DNA of 64,000 nt from Stomorhina lunata (taxonomy: Eukaryota > Arthropoda > Insecta > Diptera > Rhiniidae), in the NCBI GenBank assembly GCA_933228675.1, contig OW121741.1, positions 114,152,123 through 114,216,122 of the forward strand. The letters run 5' to 3'. The position numbers and the translations under genes are program-made. Positions 11,641-22,720 of this stretch are shown in pieces; position 1 is the first letter of the stretch; each line of letters begins with the position of its first letter. A model generated the notes under the pieces. The model worked only from the letters and a program-made list of their open reading frames with translations, was not told the DNA's origin and did not search any database.

Positions 11641-12384
11641 CATTTCATATTATTTTCTCAAACCTTTTACCTTAACTATTTTCATAATTTTGTTCTTATT
11701 TGTAAAGATTTAACTGCTTGAATAATAAAATATCAAAACACTTAAAAAAAACTACAAATATATGCTAATCCATGCCGTGAAAAATACGCTCTTCATTATA
11801 AACTTAAGTGCTAAAAGTTTTCTAAAGCTCTGTAGTTTGCAACATTTGTGAAAATTTGTCGTTAAACACCCAAAAAGTTTTTCATACAATACATGAATAT
11901 AATTTTCGCAGATACACAAGGAAAGGGGGGAAATTCAACCGAAAATGCAAAACAAAAAAACTCAACATTAGTGACAAGGGCAAATTTTTTTTCCAAAAAA
12001 CAAAATACCGACACAAGTTTCTCTTGTATGCAAAATGATGCAAGCGTTTGCTGCATACTCAAAAGTTTTGAGTTATTTTTTTTTTTAATTTATGTTTTTA
12101 TTTTTTGACGGGAATAAAAAAGTTTTAATAACAGCAGGTATTAAATATGTTTTCAGTTTCTGCAAAAATTATGAGTTGGTAAAGTAATTATAATATATGG
12201 ATTTTATTTTATTATTAGATTTTTGCATGGAATGTTATTTGGTTCCATGAATTTGTTAATAAAGTATTTTTGGTTCAATTGAAAAGTTTTATTTAATACA
12301 AGTGAAGTGGATGCATGGGCAGAGATAGGGAAATGTGGGCTGGAACAAGTCTACCCTTAAAAAAGTTTTACAAAAAATAAATAA

Positions 12385-12392
<8 letters not shown>
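11641..12392. other. No recognised feature
   Basis: AT-rich sequence. Overlapping short ORFs on both strands near 11856-12108 show no recognisable domain. Confidence 0.55.

Positions 12393-12473
<81 letters not shown>
12393..12473. repeat. (AT)n microsatellite, left of LTR element
   Basis: About 40 AT units ending exactly at the 5' LTR. The tract continues after the 3' LTR (18785-18826), so the retrotransposon inserted into one TA-rich tract. Confidence 0.95.
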
Positions 12474-12477
<4 letters not shown>

Positions 12478-12863
12478 GGATCTGAGTCTAGGAGGACAAC
12501 ACGAAGTTCTACTAGGGTTAATGACAAATAATTACTAAGACAGACAGAGATGACAGTATAATTTACAGAAAGGGAAAGAAGTATGAACAAAGAATAGAGG
12601 AGGAAAATACTTCATACTTCACAAGAAAGTTAGTTGTAAAGTAGCTGTTGAGACGATCAGATGATCTTTAAAGTTGTTTAAGTGTATTAGTTAAGAGAAA
12701 AGATTAAACTAAGTTACGTTAAGTTAAGTTAAAAAAAAAACCCTAGACATAAGAAAAATATAATATAAATATAATTTAATAAAATATCTTAAATGAAATA
12801 AATTGTGCCGTATTGTGTCATTTTATTTAAAGAAGACAGGATTCCGAAAAAAAGAATCCTACA
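12474..12863 (+). repeat. 5' LTR
   Basis: Starts TGTGGGATCT and ends GAATCCTACA, so its ends form the imperfect inverted repeat TGTRGGATYY with TG...CA borders. It contains AATAAA signals at 12778-12783 and 12797-12802 and a TATA-rich stretch near 12759-12775. Its first bases encode the same peptide as the gag-pol C-terminus, because the ORF end lies in the 3' copy. Confidence 0.95.
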
Positions 12864-12866
12864 AAT

Positions 12867-12884
12867 TGGGGGCTCAACCGGGAT
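12867..12884 (+). promoter_or_regulatory. Primer-binding site, tRNA-Pro-like
   Basis: TGGGGGCTCAACCGGGAT begins three bases after the LTR with the TGG expected for pairing to a tRNA CCA end. As I recall it, the tRNA-Pro 3' end would pair at all but two central positions, so tRNA-Pro or a variant is the best guess. Confidence 0.7.
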
Positions 12885-14336
12885 GTGAACAGTGAAAAAA
12901 AAAAGTGTTTAAAGACGTTGTTTAAAATAATTAACAGACTTAAAAATACTGTGAAAAATAATATAAAACCGAAGAAAGTAAATTTTAATGTAAAACATTA
13001 AAATCCATGAAAACAATTATTAACGACGCAATAAAAAGTAAGAAAAAAAAAAACTATTTGTAAAGACGCCACAAATTTTTATAAAAAAAAAAAACGGTTT
13101 AGTATGACGCAATAAAAAACAGAAACGATCATGATGCAATATTGAGAGAAATTCTTAATTGAACTAAAGCAAAAGTGAAACAAACTCAGAGAGTATAAAA
13201 TTATTGAAACAAGAAAAACGGAGACAAAGTTGAAAAGAGACACACATAAATTCGTTATAAAAAAAAAAACTCTTGAATGTATAGCAACAACTATAAAAAC
13301 CTTTAACTCAGCAACAACGGTGTTAAAAAACAAAAAGAAAAAACAAACCAAAGTAACTTCAGAGAAACAAAGTGAAATTAAAACTACGCAGCAAATATTA
13401 AATTTGTATGTGTGACAACAGTAAGTTGTCAAGTAAAAAAAAAAAAGAGTTGAAAAAGAGTTGAAAAAGAGTGCAGGAACAATAAAAAAAAAACAGCAAA
13501 GTTTATGAAAAGAAAACGACGCGACAACAAGTGCTAGCAAGAATCCAATAAGCTTGTTCGTCGGAGATGATAATTAAGTTAACGTGTGCGAGAGAAGCTA
13601 GTTATAATTTGAAGAGTTGGTATGCAGCAGATCATCAAACGCAGACAAGCAGTTACATGCAGACTTAATAATGAAGTTTATTTTTGTTTCCCAATAAGAT
13701 AAGTACAGTCAATAAATTTTACATGGTTTTGTTGGTAGGCAGAAATAGAAATTGATATGTGTTAAATAATGAATGATCATTATTTATATAAAAAAAAAAA
13801 AAATAAAACCGTAATATTATTTTTAAAGAGAAAAGCTGATAATTATAATAAGATAGAAAACTAAAATGAATTTTAAAATATAAGTTGAAAAATTAAATTT
13901 TGTAGATTGAAAAATAAAAGATGTCAAAATTGAGAAATTAAAGTTGTCAATGTTGGAAATTAAAGTTGTCAATGTTGGAAATTAAAGTTGAGAAATAAAA
14001 GTTGTTAAAATTGGAAGTAAAAGTTGCAAATTAAAGTTGTAAAGTTGAATCCATGTTGAGAATGAAATGGAAATTAATTTTAAAATTAAAGTTGATAATT
14101 AAAGTTGATAAATAAAATTAAAAGTTGGCAATTAAAGTAGATAAATAAAATTAAAAGTTGGCAATTAAAATTTTTAAAATTTAAAAGATAACGTTGATTT
14201 AAAATTTTAAGTTTTGTAAGGTATTAAAAGAAGTTTGGAATTAATTATTATTTGTAATTTTTATTTGTTCTAATTCAATAATTTCATATTCATTTTAAAT
14301 ATAATATTGTAAGGCAGCTACTTTAATTTTTTAAAG
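12885..14336 (+). other. Untranslated leader of LTR element, A-rich
   Basis: About 1.45 kb of A-rich sequence between primer-binding site and gag start. From about 13900 to 14170 it repeats ATTAAAGTTG-type words, with three copies of AAATTAAAGTTGTCAATG or its start at 13935, 13957 and 13979 (22-bp period). Short ORFs here on both strands have low-complexity translations and are not called. Confidence 0.75.
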
Positions 14337-17300
14337 ATGGATTTAGATAGCATAATGGGTATGAATGTGAATGACTTACGAAATAAGTTGACAGAGTTAG
14401 GACTAGACAGTACAGGACTGAAAAAAGTGTTACAGGACAGGCTCATTGAACACTTCGGCCTTCAAGCTGTTGGTGATAATGCGTCAGAACGTTCTGAATA
14501 TGAGGATGTTGAAATGCCAGTATTTCGTTCTAATGTTCCAGTATTTACGTTGAGAGATATAGCCGACAGTTTGTCAGTTTTTTGCGGAACAGACAGTTTA
14601 GATATTAAACAGTGGGTAGATGAATTTGAAGAGAATGCAGAGACCGTGGGCTGGCATTCAATTCAAAAGTTTATTTACGGAAAACAGTTGTTAAAAGGTG
14701 CTGCAAAGTTATTTGTGCGTAGTCAGACAGGTCTTAAAGATTGGAATTCTTTAAAGCATGCTCTTTTGGCAGAGTTCGGGAAAAGTCTTTCATCAGTAGA
14801 AGTCCACAAACTTTTACGAAATCGTAGAAAGAAAGAAGGTGAAACTTTTAGGGAATATCTATATATTCTGATGGAAATCGGAAAACAAATTGACCTTGAT
14901 GTTCCCAGCTTGTTAGAATATTTTATAGAAGGGATTCCGGATTCTCGAATAAATAAAAGTATACTCTATCAGGCAAAAACCGTGAGTGAAATGAAGGAAA
15001 ATATTCAAATTTATGAAAAAACTCGTCCTAGAGGAAATTATGACAATCGTAGAAGTCAGACCAATACTAAAATTGATAAGGGTGATAGCGTTGATAAGGT
15101 CGACGACAAAAAGGTTATCCAAAGGAAGAAAAACTGTTTTAAGTGTGGTAAACCTGACCATTTAGCTAAAGATTGCACAGAAAAACAATTCAAATGTTTT
15201 AAATGTAACGGTTTTGGTCATCGTGCATCAGAGTGTAAAGAGAAGAAACCTGAAGTCAAACAGGAGTATAGTAATGTTAATATGATAGCGTACGATAAGG
15301 AACCGTTTGAGCCTGACATGAAATTTAAGAAAATTGCATTAGGGGGTATTGAATTGTATGCATTGATAGATACAGGGTGTAATATTTGTACCATACGACA
15401 TGATGTTTTCGACAAATTCGTAGATAAGTTTGACTTAAAATTAGAAGAAATACGTCTTAGAGGTGCAGGGTCGGGTATTTTTTACACCCAGGGTTATTTT
15501 GAGGCTACAATTACAATTGATAACATTAAAATAGAAAGAATAAAATTTTACGTTGTCCGTGGTAAAGATATTGAATATCCGGCAATTTTAGGGCTGAGTC
15601 TTTTAAATTTTGTAGATCTGATCGTTAGCGAAGAGGGTGTAAAATGTGTTCCGAAGTTTACCGAAGATGAAAATCTTAACATAGTAGGTTGTAAGAATAA
15701 TGATTATTCATTAATAACAGAATTTCAATGCCTGTGTATGAATTTTGAAGAAGAAGTAGTACCTGTAGTAGAGCTAGAACATCTTGGAAAAGATAAACAG
15801 AATGAAGTATTAAAGTTGATTAAGGGCTACAAACCAGATAAAAAAGTTGACACGAAAGTTTCGATGAAAATTGTATTAAAAGATGACATACCTGTAGCAC
15901 AAAGACCAAGAAGAGTACCATACCAGGACCAACAATTTATAGATAATCAAATCTTAGAATGGTTGGATAAAGGTATCGTTAGACAAAGCCATTCAGAATA
16001 TTCATCGCCAGTTGTATTGGTCCCAAAAAAGGATGGAAATAAGCGTTTGTGTTGTGACTACAGAAAATTGAATGAAAAGATAGTTCGGGATAACTTTCCT
16101 ATGGTTTTAATGGACGATGTGTTAGAAAGGTTACAGGGTGCTAATGTATACACAACTCTCGACTTGAAAGACGGATTCTTTCATGTCCCAGTAGATCCTG
16201 AATCGTCTAAGTATACATCTTTTGTAACACAGAATGGCCAGTACGAATTTCTTTTCGTTCCATTTGGAATTTCTAATTCCCCAGCAGTTTTTTGTAGATT
16301 TATAAATGCTATATTTAGGGACCTAATTAGTAAGAATATTGCGGTAGTGTATATGGACGATGTAATAATACCGTCAAAAGATGAGACCGAGGGTATTGAC
16401 AAATTAAAGTTGGTATTAAAAGTTGCCGAAGATAATGGTCTTCATGTAAGATGGAAGAAATGTCAATTTCTTCAAAGAAAAGTTAATTTTTTAGGGTACA
16501 TTATTGAAAGGGGTACCATTTGTCCGTCTAAAGAAAAGACAGTAGCAATAGAGAATTTTCCGATGCCTCATGACAAAAAGTCATTGCAAAGATTTTTAGG
16601 TTTGACATCCTATTTTAGGAGATTTGTAGATGGATATGCAATCTTAGCGAAGCCTTTAAGTGATTTGCTTCGAAAGGGAAATGAGTTTAAATTAAACGAT
16701 GAGGTCGTTAGTTCATTTCAGCAGTTGAAATTGGCATTAACCAAAGATCCTGTATTGAAATTGTTTAACGTTAACGCCATAACCGAAGTTCACACTGACG
16801 CGAGTAAGTACGGTTATGGAGCAGTACTCCTGCAGAAGGACTCAGAAGATCAATGTCTGCATCCAGTACAATACATGAGTAGAAAGACCACACCGGCTGA
16901 AGAAAAATATCACTCATACGAATTAGAAGTTCTGGCTATTATAGAAGCTCTTAAAAAGTGGAGGGTGTACTTAATGGGTTTAAAATTTAAAATTATCACT
17001 GACTGTAATGCTTTTGCCATGACGATGAGGAAAGAAGAGGTGCCATTACGAGTTTCAAGGTGGGCAATGATGTTGCAGGATTTCAACTATGAGATCGAGC
17101 ATCGGTCTGGTAACAAGATGCGACATGTTGACGCATTGAGCAGAGTATCTTGTTTACTCATTGAAGATTCCCTATGTCATCGGCTGAAAGAGGCTCAATT
17201 AAGCGATAGTTACGTAAAAGCTCTTCGGAAACTAGTTGAGGTTAGCGGGTTTGAAGATTATTATATCCATCATGATATTTTATTTAAGGATTCGGCTAAG

Positions 17301-18452
17301 GAATTAATAGTAGTACCAATTCAAATGGAGGATGAAATGATAATGATAGCTCATAGAAAAGGTCACTTTGGCGCAAAAAAGACACAGGAATATGTTGAAA
17401 AGTATTTTTATATTCCAGATCTTAGCGTGAAGGTCCCAAGAGTTATAGCAAGTTGTGTGGAATGTTTAGTAATCAATGCTAAAGCAGGGAAAAAAGAAGG
17501 TTTGCTTTCTTCAATAGGCAAAGAAGATGAACCGTTGAATACTTATCATGTAGACCATGTAGGGCCAATGACGTTGACTGGTAAACAGTATAATCACATA
17601 CTTGTAGTGGTAGATGGGTTTTCTAAGTTTGTGTGGTTATATCCCACTAAGGATACGGGCACAGAAGCCGTAGTCAATAGACTAGAAAAGCAAGCGGCAG
17701 CATTCGGAAATCCGAAGAGGATTATTTCGGACAGAGGTAGCGCATTTACAAGTAAAGCTTTCCAAGAATACTGCGAGAGCCAAGGAATTCAGCACCTTCT
17801 AATTGCGACAGGAGTTCCAAGAGGAAACGGGCAGGTTGAGCGTATGCACCGTATATTAGTACCTATGTTGGCAAAATTAACAAGAGAAAATCCAAATCAT
17901 TGGTACAAATATGTTGACAGAGTACAGCAATATATCAACAGTACTCCTCCGCGGTCTACATGTTATTCGCCATTTAAAATTTTGACAGGGTGCGATATGA
18001 GGTTGCCAGATTTTAGTGATATTAAGGAGGCCGTAGAGTTGCAAGCTTTAGAGGATTTGCAAGCAGAAAGAGATAAAGTTAGAGAAATGGCTAAGGAGAA
18101 CATTTTGAAGATTCAGAACGAAAATCGGAAATCATTTAATAAGAATCGTAGGGAAGAGACCGATTATAAAGTTAATGAACTTGTTGCCATAAAGCGTACT
18201 CAGTATGGGGTTGGGTTAAAATTAAAAGATAAATATCTTGGTCCGTATAAAATTGTCCGTAAGTTGAAACATGGCAGATATGAAGTTGAAAAACTTGGTG
18301 AAGGTGAGGGTCCTAAAAAGACATATACTGTGGCTGAATATCTAAAACGTTGGTCATCCGTATTCGGGACGAATCCGACATCAGGAGGGCCGAATGTGGG
18401 ATCTGAGTCTAGGAGGACAACACGAAGTTCTACTAGGGTTAATGACAAATAA
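14337..18452 (+). CDS. gag-pol: Gag-Pol polyprotein, single ORF, Ty3/Gypsy type
   Basis: 1371 residues, no frameshift between gag and pol. Residues 10-42 resemble a SAP motif (VNDLRNKLTELGLDS then LKKVLQDRLIEHF). About 80-235 fits a retrotransposon Gag domain. Two CCHC zinc knuckles are at 267-280 and 287-300. Protease has DTG at 345-347. Reverse transcriptase has LDLKDGF (Asp609) and YMDD at 672-675. RNase H shows TDAS (Asp821) and TDCNAF (Asp889). Integrase has a zinc-binding H1006-x3-H1010-x29-C1040-x2-C1043, then catalytic Asp1073, Asp1132 and Glu1168 (35-residue spacing), and a GPY motif at 1302-1304. The last 18-19 residues and the stop lie inside the 3' LTR. The start is the first ATG of the open frame. 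All visible key residues are intact. The clade within Ty3/Gypsy is not decided. Confidence 0.96.
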   Translation: MDLDSIMGMNVNDLRNKLTELGLDSTGLKKVLQDRLIEHFGLQAVGDNASERSEYEDVEMPVFRSNVPVFTLRDIADSLSVFCGTDSLDIKQWVDEFEENAETVGWHSIQKFIYGKQLLKGAAKLFVRSQTGLKDWNSLKHALLAEFGKSLSSVEVHKLLRNRRKKEGETFREYLYILMEIGKQIDLDVPSLLEYFIEGIPDSRINKSILYQAKTVSEMKENIQIYEKTRPRGNYDNRRSQTNTKIDKGDSVDKVDDKKVIQRKKNCFKCGKPDHLAKDCTEKQFKCFKCNGFGHRASECKEKKPEVKQEYSNVNMIAYDKEPFEPDMKFKKIALGGIELYALIDTGCNICTIRHDVFDKFVDKFDLKLEEIRLRGAGSGIFYTQGYFEATITIDNIKIERIKFYVVRGKDIEYPAILGLSLLNFVDLIVSEEGVKCVPKFTEDENLNIVGCKNNDYSLITEFQCLCMNFEEEVVPVVELEHLGKDKQNEVLKLIKGYKPDKKVDTKVSMKIVLKDDIPVAQRPRRVPYQDQQFIDNQILEWLDKGIVRQSHSEYSSPVVLVPKKDGNKRLCCDYRKLNEKIVRDNFPMVLMDDVLERLQGANVYTTLDLKDGFFHVPVDPESSKYTSFVTQNGQYEFLFVPFGISNSPAVFCRFINAIFRDLISKNIAVVYMDDVIIPSKDETEGIDKLKLVLKVAEDNGLHVRWKKCQFLQRKVNFLGYIIERGTICPSKEKTVAIENFPMPHDKKSLQRFLGLTSYFRRFVDGYAILAKPLSDLLRKGNEFKLNDEVVSSFQQLKLALTKDPVLKLFNVNAITEVHTDASKYGYGAVLLQKDSEDQCLHPVQYMSRKTTPAEEKYHSYELEVLAIIEALKKWRVYLMGLKFKIITDCNAFAMTMRKEEVPLRVSRWAMMLQDFNYEIEHRSGNKMRHVDALSRVSCLLIEDSLCHRLKEAQLSDSYVKALRKLVEVSGFEDYYIHHDILFKDSAKELIVVPIQMEDEMIMIAHRKGHFGAKKTQEYVEKYFYIPDLSVKVPRVIASCVECLVINAKAGKKEGLLSSIGKEDEPLNTYHVDHVGPMTLTGKQYNHILVVVDGFSKFVWLYPTKDTGTEAVVNRLEKQAAAFGNPKRIISDRGSAFTSKAFQEYCESQGIQHLLIATGVPRGNGQVERMHRILVPMLAKLTRENPNHWYKYVDRVQQYINSTPPRSTCYSPFKILTGCDMRLPDFSDIKEAVELQALEDLQAERDKVREMAKENILKIQNENRKSFNKNRREETDYKVNELVAIKRTQYGVGLKLKDKYLGPYKIVRKLKHGRYEVEKLGEGEGPKKTYTVAEYLKRWSSVFGTNPTSGGPNVGSESRRTTRSSTRVNDK
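18383..18394 (+). promoter_or_regulatory. Possible polypurine tract
   Basis: AGGAGGG is separated from the 3' LTR by CCGAA. It is short and interrupted by CC, and it lies inside the coding frame. The position fits plus-strand priming but the sequence is weak. Confidence 0.35.
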
Positions 18453-18780
18453 TTACTAAGACAGACAGAGATGACAGTATAATTTACAGAAAGGGAAAGA
18501 AGTATGAACAAAGAATAGAGGAGGAAAATACTTCATACTTCACAAGAAAGTTAGTTGTAAAGTAGCTGTTGAGACGATCAGATGATCTTTAAAGTTGTTT
18601 AAGTGTATTAGTTAAGAGAAAAGATTAAACTAAGTTACGTTAAGTTAAGTTAAAAAAAAAACCCTAGACATAAGAAAAATATAATATAAATATAATTTAA
18701 TAAAATATCTTAAATGAAATAAATTGTGCCGTATTGTGTCATTTTATTTAAAGAAGACAGGATTCCGAAAAAAAGAATCC

Positions 18781-18784
<4 letters not shown>
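18395..18784 (+). repeat. 3' LTR
   Basis: 390 bp, and I see no difference from the 5' LTR. It overlaps the gag-pol ORF by 58 bases. The AATAAA signals correspond to 18699-18704 and 18718-18723. Confidence 0.95.
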
Positions 18785-18818
<34 letters not shown>

Positions 18819-18826
18819 TATATATA
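18785..18826. repeat. (TA)n microsatellite, right of LTR element
   Basis: TA units with one TTAA break near 18812. It continues the tract found left of the 5' LTR. Confidence 0.9.
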
Positions 18827-19115
18827 AAAAGTTTTCGTTAAACATTTTTTGAATTTACATTTTCATATTTAATTTTAGTTATTAACATTTTTATATTCAC
18901 TTTAGGTATACTAAGATAGTCACTTCGCTCGTAATTTTTATAATGTTGGCTCTAAAACCTAAAAGGATTATAAGATGAATGAGCGATATCTGTCTGTCCG
19001 TTGAAGGTGTGATAGGACCTCAAAGGAAACGAACGTTTACAATTGATCATATCTTCCATATAAATAACTTATGAAAACAGCAGAACAATCAGAAAGAATA
19101 GGAGGTTTTTGAGCA
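18827..19115. other. Short spacer with a Z-like scrap
   Basis: Contains GAGCGATATCTGTCTGTCCG near 18980, the microsatellite-seed region of family Z in reverse orientation. Otherwise unrecognised. Confidence 0.45.
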
Positions 19116-22100
19116 TTTATACCGAAAAATTTGCAATCAAAAAAGTTTTATACCGAAAAATTTTCTATGAGAAAATTTTTATACCGAAAAATTTTTTATG
19201 GGAAAATTTTTATACCGAAAAATTTTCTATGGGAAAATTTTAGACCGAATAATTTTCTATGGGAAAATTTTTATACCAAAAAATTTCTATGGGAAAATTT
19301 TGTACCGAAAAATGTTCTATGGGAAAATTTTTTTACCGAAAAATTTTCTATGGAAAAATTTTTATACCGAAAAATTTTCTATGGCAAAATTTTTATACCG
19401 AAAAATTTTCTATGGTAAAATTTTTATACCGAAAAATTTATTATGGAAAAATTTTTATACCGAAAAATTTTCTATGGAAAAATTTATATACCGAAAAATT
19501 TTCCATGACAAAATTTTTATCACGAAAAATTTTTATATCGAAAAATATTCTTTGAAAAAATGTTATATCGAAAATCTTTCTATGACAAAATTTAATTTTT
19601 AAAATACCGGAAATTTTCTATTAAAAAATTTGGTAACAAATATTCTCTATGATATAATTTTAACAAAAAAAAATTTTCTATAAAAATATCAAAAAAATTT
19701 TTACGACAAAATTTGTATACTGCAAAATTTTCCATGCCAAATTTTTTTATGACAAAATCTTAATAATTAAAAATTTTTTATGATTAATTTTTTATAGCGA
19801 AAAATTTTTATACCGAAAATTTTCTATGTCAAAATTTTATACCGAAAAATTTTCAATTACAAAATTTTAATACCGAAACATTTTCTATAACAAATTTTGT
19901 ATACAAAAAAATTTTCTATGACAACATTTTTTCCGAATTGTTTTCTATGTCAAAATTTTTGTGCCCAAAAAAGAATTCTACGAAAAAAAATTTGTATTGA
20001 AAAATTTTCTAAAACAAATTTTTTATACCGAAAAGTTAACTACGTATGACAAAATTTTAATACCGAAAAATTTTCTATGAAAAAAATTTGTATACCAAAA
20101 AATGTTTATACTGAAAAGTTTTATATGACAAAATTGTATACCAAAAATTTTCTATGACGAAATTTTAATAGCGAAAAATTTTCTATGATGAATTTGCTAT
20201 GCCGAAAAGTTTTCTATGACAAAATTTTTAAACCTTAAAATTTTCTTAGATAAAATTTGAATACCGAAAAATTGTCTATGACAAACATTTAACAACGGAA
20301 AATTTTCTATGACAAAATATTTATAACGAAAAATTTTCTATGACAAATTTTAATACCAAAAAATTTTCTATGACAAATTCTATCGAAAAAATGTTCATTG
20401 ACAAAATTATTATACCGAAAAATTGTCTATAACAAAATTTTCATACTGACATATGTTCATTGACAAAATAATTAACCCAAAAGTGATATATAGCTAAATT
20501 TTTATATAGAAAAATTTTCTATGACAAAATTTCAAACTAAAAAATTTTCTTTGACAAAATTGTAAGACCGAAAAATTTTTTATGACAAAATTTGTATATA
20601 TCGTCAAATTTTCTATGTTAAAATATTTTCTTCCGAAATATTTTCTATAAAAAATTTTTATTTAAAAAATTTTTTTACCAAAAAATTTCTATGACAAAAT
20701 TTTTACCCGCAAAAATTTTCTTTGACCAAATTTTTACCCCGAAAAATTTTTAATGCAAAATTTTTATACCAAAAAATTTTATATGATAAAAATTATTAAA
20801 TTTTTATGAGAAACTTTTTATACAGATAAATTTTCTATGAGAAATTTTATATCAAAAAATTTTACTTTAGAATTTCCAATGAGAAAATTTTTATACCGAT
20901 AATTTTTTTATGAGAAAAATTTTTAATACCGAAAAATTTTCTCGTACAAAATTTTTATCTCGAAATATTTTCATTGAAAAATTTTTAACTTCGAAAAATT
21001 TTCTATGCCAAAATTTTTATAGAGAAAAATTGTATATACCGATAAATTTTCTATGGGAAATTTCATATAGAACAATTTTTCAAACAAAATTTTCTATTTG
21101 AACCAAAAAATTTTCTATGAGAAAATGTTTGTTTCTTAAAATTTTTTTATGAGAAAATTTTTGATTATAAAAAAATCTATAAGAAATTTTTATACAGAAA
21201 CATTTTCTATAAGAAAATGATTATAGCGAAAAATTTTCAATTATAAAAAATTCTGAAATTTTTACATCGAAAAATTTTGTATTAGAAGCTATAAATACCG
21301 AAAAAAATTTTATGAGACACTTTTTATACCGAAATATATTTTATGAGAAAATTTTTATATGGAATAATTGTCTATGAAAAGATTTTTATATTGAAAAAAT
21401 TTTTATACAAAAATTTTTATATCCAAAAATTTTCTATGAAATATTTTATACTGAAAACTTTTCTACGATACATTTTTTATACCATAAAATTTTCTTTTTT
21501 TTATATTACAAAATTTTTACTAGAAACTTTAAATACCAATAAATTTTCTTTGAGAAAATATTTATGTCGACAAATTTTCTATGAGAAATTTTGTATCGAA
21601 AATTTTTTCCATAAGAAAATTTTTATACCGAATAATATTTTATGAAAGAATTCTTTACCGAAAAATTTATATGAAAAAGCAAACAAATTTTTATGACAAA
21701 AAAATCCAATAACATTTTTTTTACCTAAAATTTTTTTTAATGGAAAAATTTTCATTAGAAACTTTTTGTATCAAAAAATTTTCTATAGAATTTTTTGTGT
21801 CGAATTTTTTGTTATCAAAACTTTTGTATTGAAAAAATTTATATAGAAACTCTTTACATCGAAAAATTTTTATGAAAAGTTTTTAAATCAAAAAATTAAA
21901 AGAAGAACATTTTGTATCGTTATCTATAAGAAACTTTTGAATTAAAAATTTTTCTATATAACATTTTTTATAAAATCATTTCATTTTTTAACTTTTTGTA
22001 TCGAAAAAGTTTCAATCAAATTTTTTGTATTGAAAATTTTTTTATAAAAACTTTTTGTATCAAAAACTTTTCTTTAGAATGTTTTTGTATGGAAAAACTC

Positions 22101-22720
22101 TTTACATCGAACAATTTTTACGAAAAGTTCTTAAGTAAAAAAATTAAAAAAAAAACATTTTGTATTGGTTTCTATAAAAAAATTTTGAACTAAAAATTTT
22201 TCTATATAAACTTATTTTTAACTTTCTGAATAGAAAAGTTTCAATAAAATTTTTTTATAACAACTTTTTGTATCAAAAACTTTTCTCTAGAATGTTTTTG
22301 TATGGAAAAACTCTTTACATCGAACAATTTTTATGAAAAGTTTTTAAATAAAAAAAATTAAAAAAGGAACATTTTGTATTGTTTTCTATAAAAGAATTTT
22401 GAGCTAAAAATTTTTCTATATAAACTTGTTTTATAAAATCATTTCTTTTTTTTAACTTCTTGTATCGAGAAATTTTTTGTATTAAAAAATTTTTTATAAA
22501 AACTTTTTGTATCAAAAACTTTTTTCTAGAATGTTTTTATATATACATTTTCTATGGAAACTTTTGTATCGAAAATTTTTCTATATAAACTTTTTTTATA
22601 AAAGCATTTTCTATAGAGGATTTTGTAGCGTAAAATTTTCTAAAGTAATTATTTGTGTCAAAAAATTTTTGGTAAAAGCTTTTTTTGTCAAAAATATTAA
22701 AAAAAAAGTTTGATTTATGA
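19116..22720 (-). repeat. Array 1 of ~31-bp A/T units, with higher-order repeat
   Basis: Units read ACCGAAAAATTTTCTATG then GGAAAATTTTTAT on the plus strand. They are most uniform at 19140-19500 and increasingly diverged to the right. This is the reverse complement of the main unit in arrays 3 and 4, hence the minus strand. From about 21840 to 22540 a longer repeat appears, with ACTCTTTACATCGA at 21849, 22097 and 22309. The unit lacks stop codons in several frames, giving ORFs of no coding value. Confidence 0.9.

Larger units (their letters stand above)
12474..18784 (+). mobile_element. Ty3/Gypsy-type LTR retrotransposon, complete
   Basis: It is 6311 bp long, with two 390-bp LTRs that look identical by eye, a primer-binding site three bases after the 5' LTR, a ~1.45 kb leader and one uninterrupted gag-pol ORF. 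Domain order (Gag, protease, reverse transcriptase, RNase H, integrase) is that of Ty3/Gypsy elements. It is flanked by TATA on both sides (12470-12473, 18785-18788), consistent with a short duplication but not provable inside a TA tract. No envelope-like ORF follows pol. Identical LTRs and an open ORF indicate a recent insertion. Confidence 0.95.

Noticed and set aside
13079..13540. 153-codon minus-strand ORF rich in F, V and S
   Set aside because: It is the complement of an A-rich leader; a hydrophobic low-complexity translation is expected.
18200..18511. 103-codon antisense ORF and its partial twin at 12357-12590
   Set aside because: Shadow of gag-pol and the LTR; the twin exists only because the LTR is duplicated.
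18453..18784. Envelope gene after pol
   Set aside because: The pol stop is already within the LTR, so there is no room for one.
19131..19602. Overlapping ORFs with repeated KNFLWENF and RKIFYGKIF peptides
   Set aside because: Three frames are open at once over the 31-bp array; this follows from the unit lacking stops, not from coding selection.
19116..22720. CRISPR-like array
   Set aside because: Units are contiguous and diverged without unique spacers, and the genome is eukaryotic.
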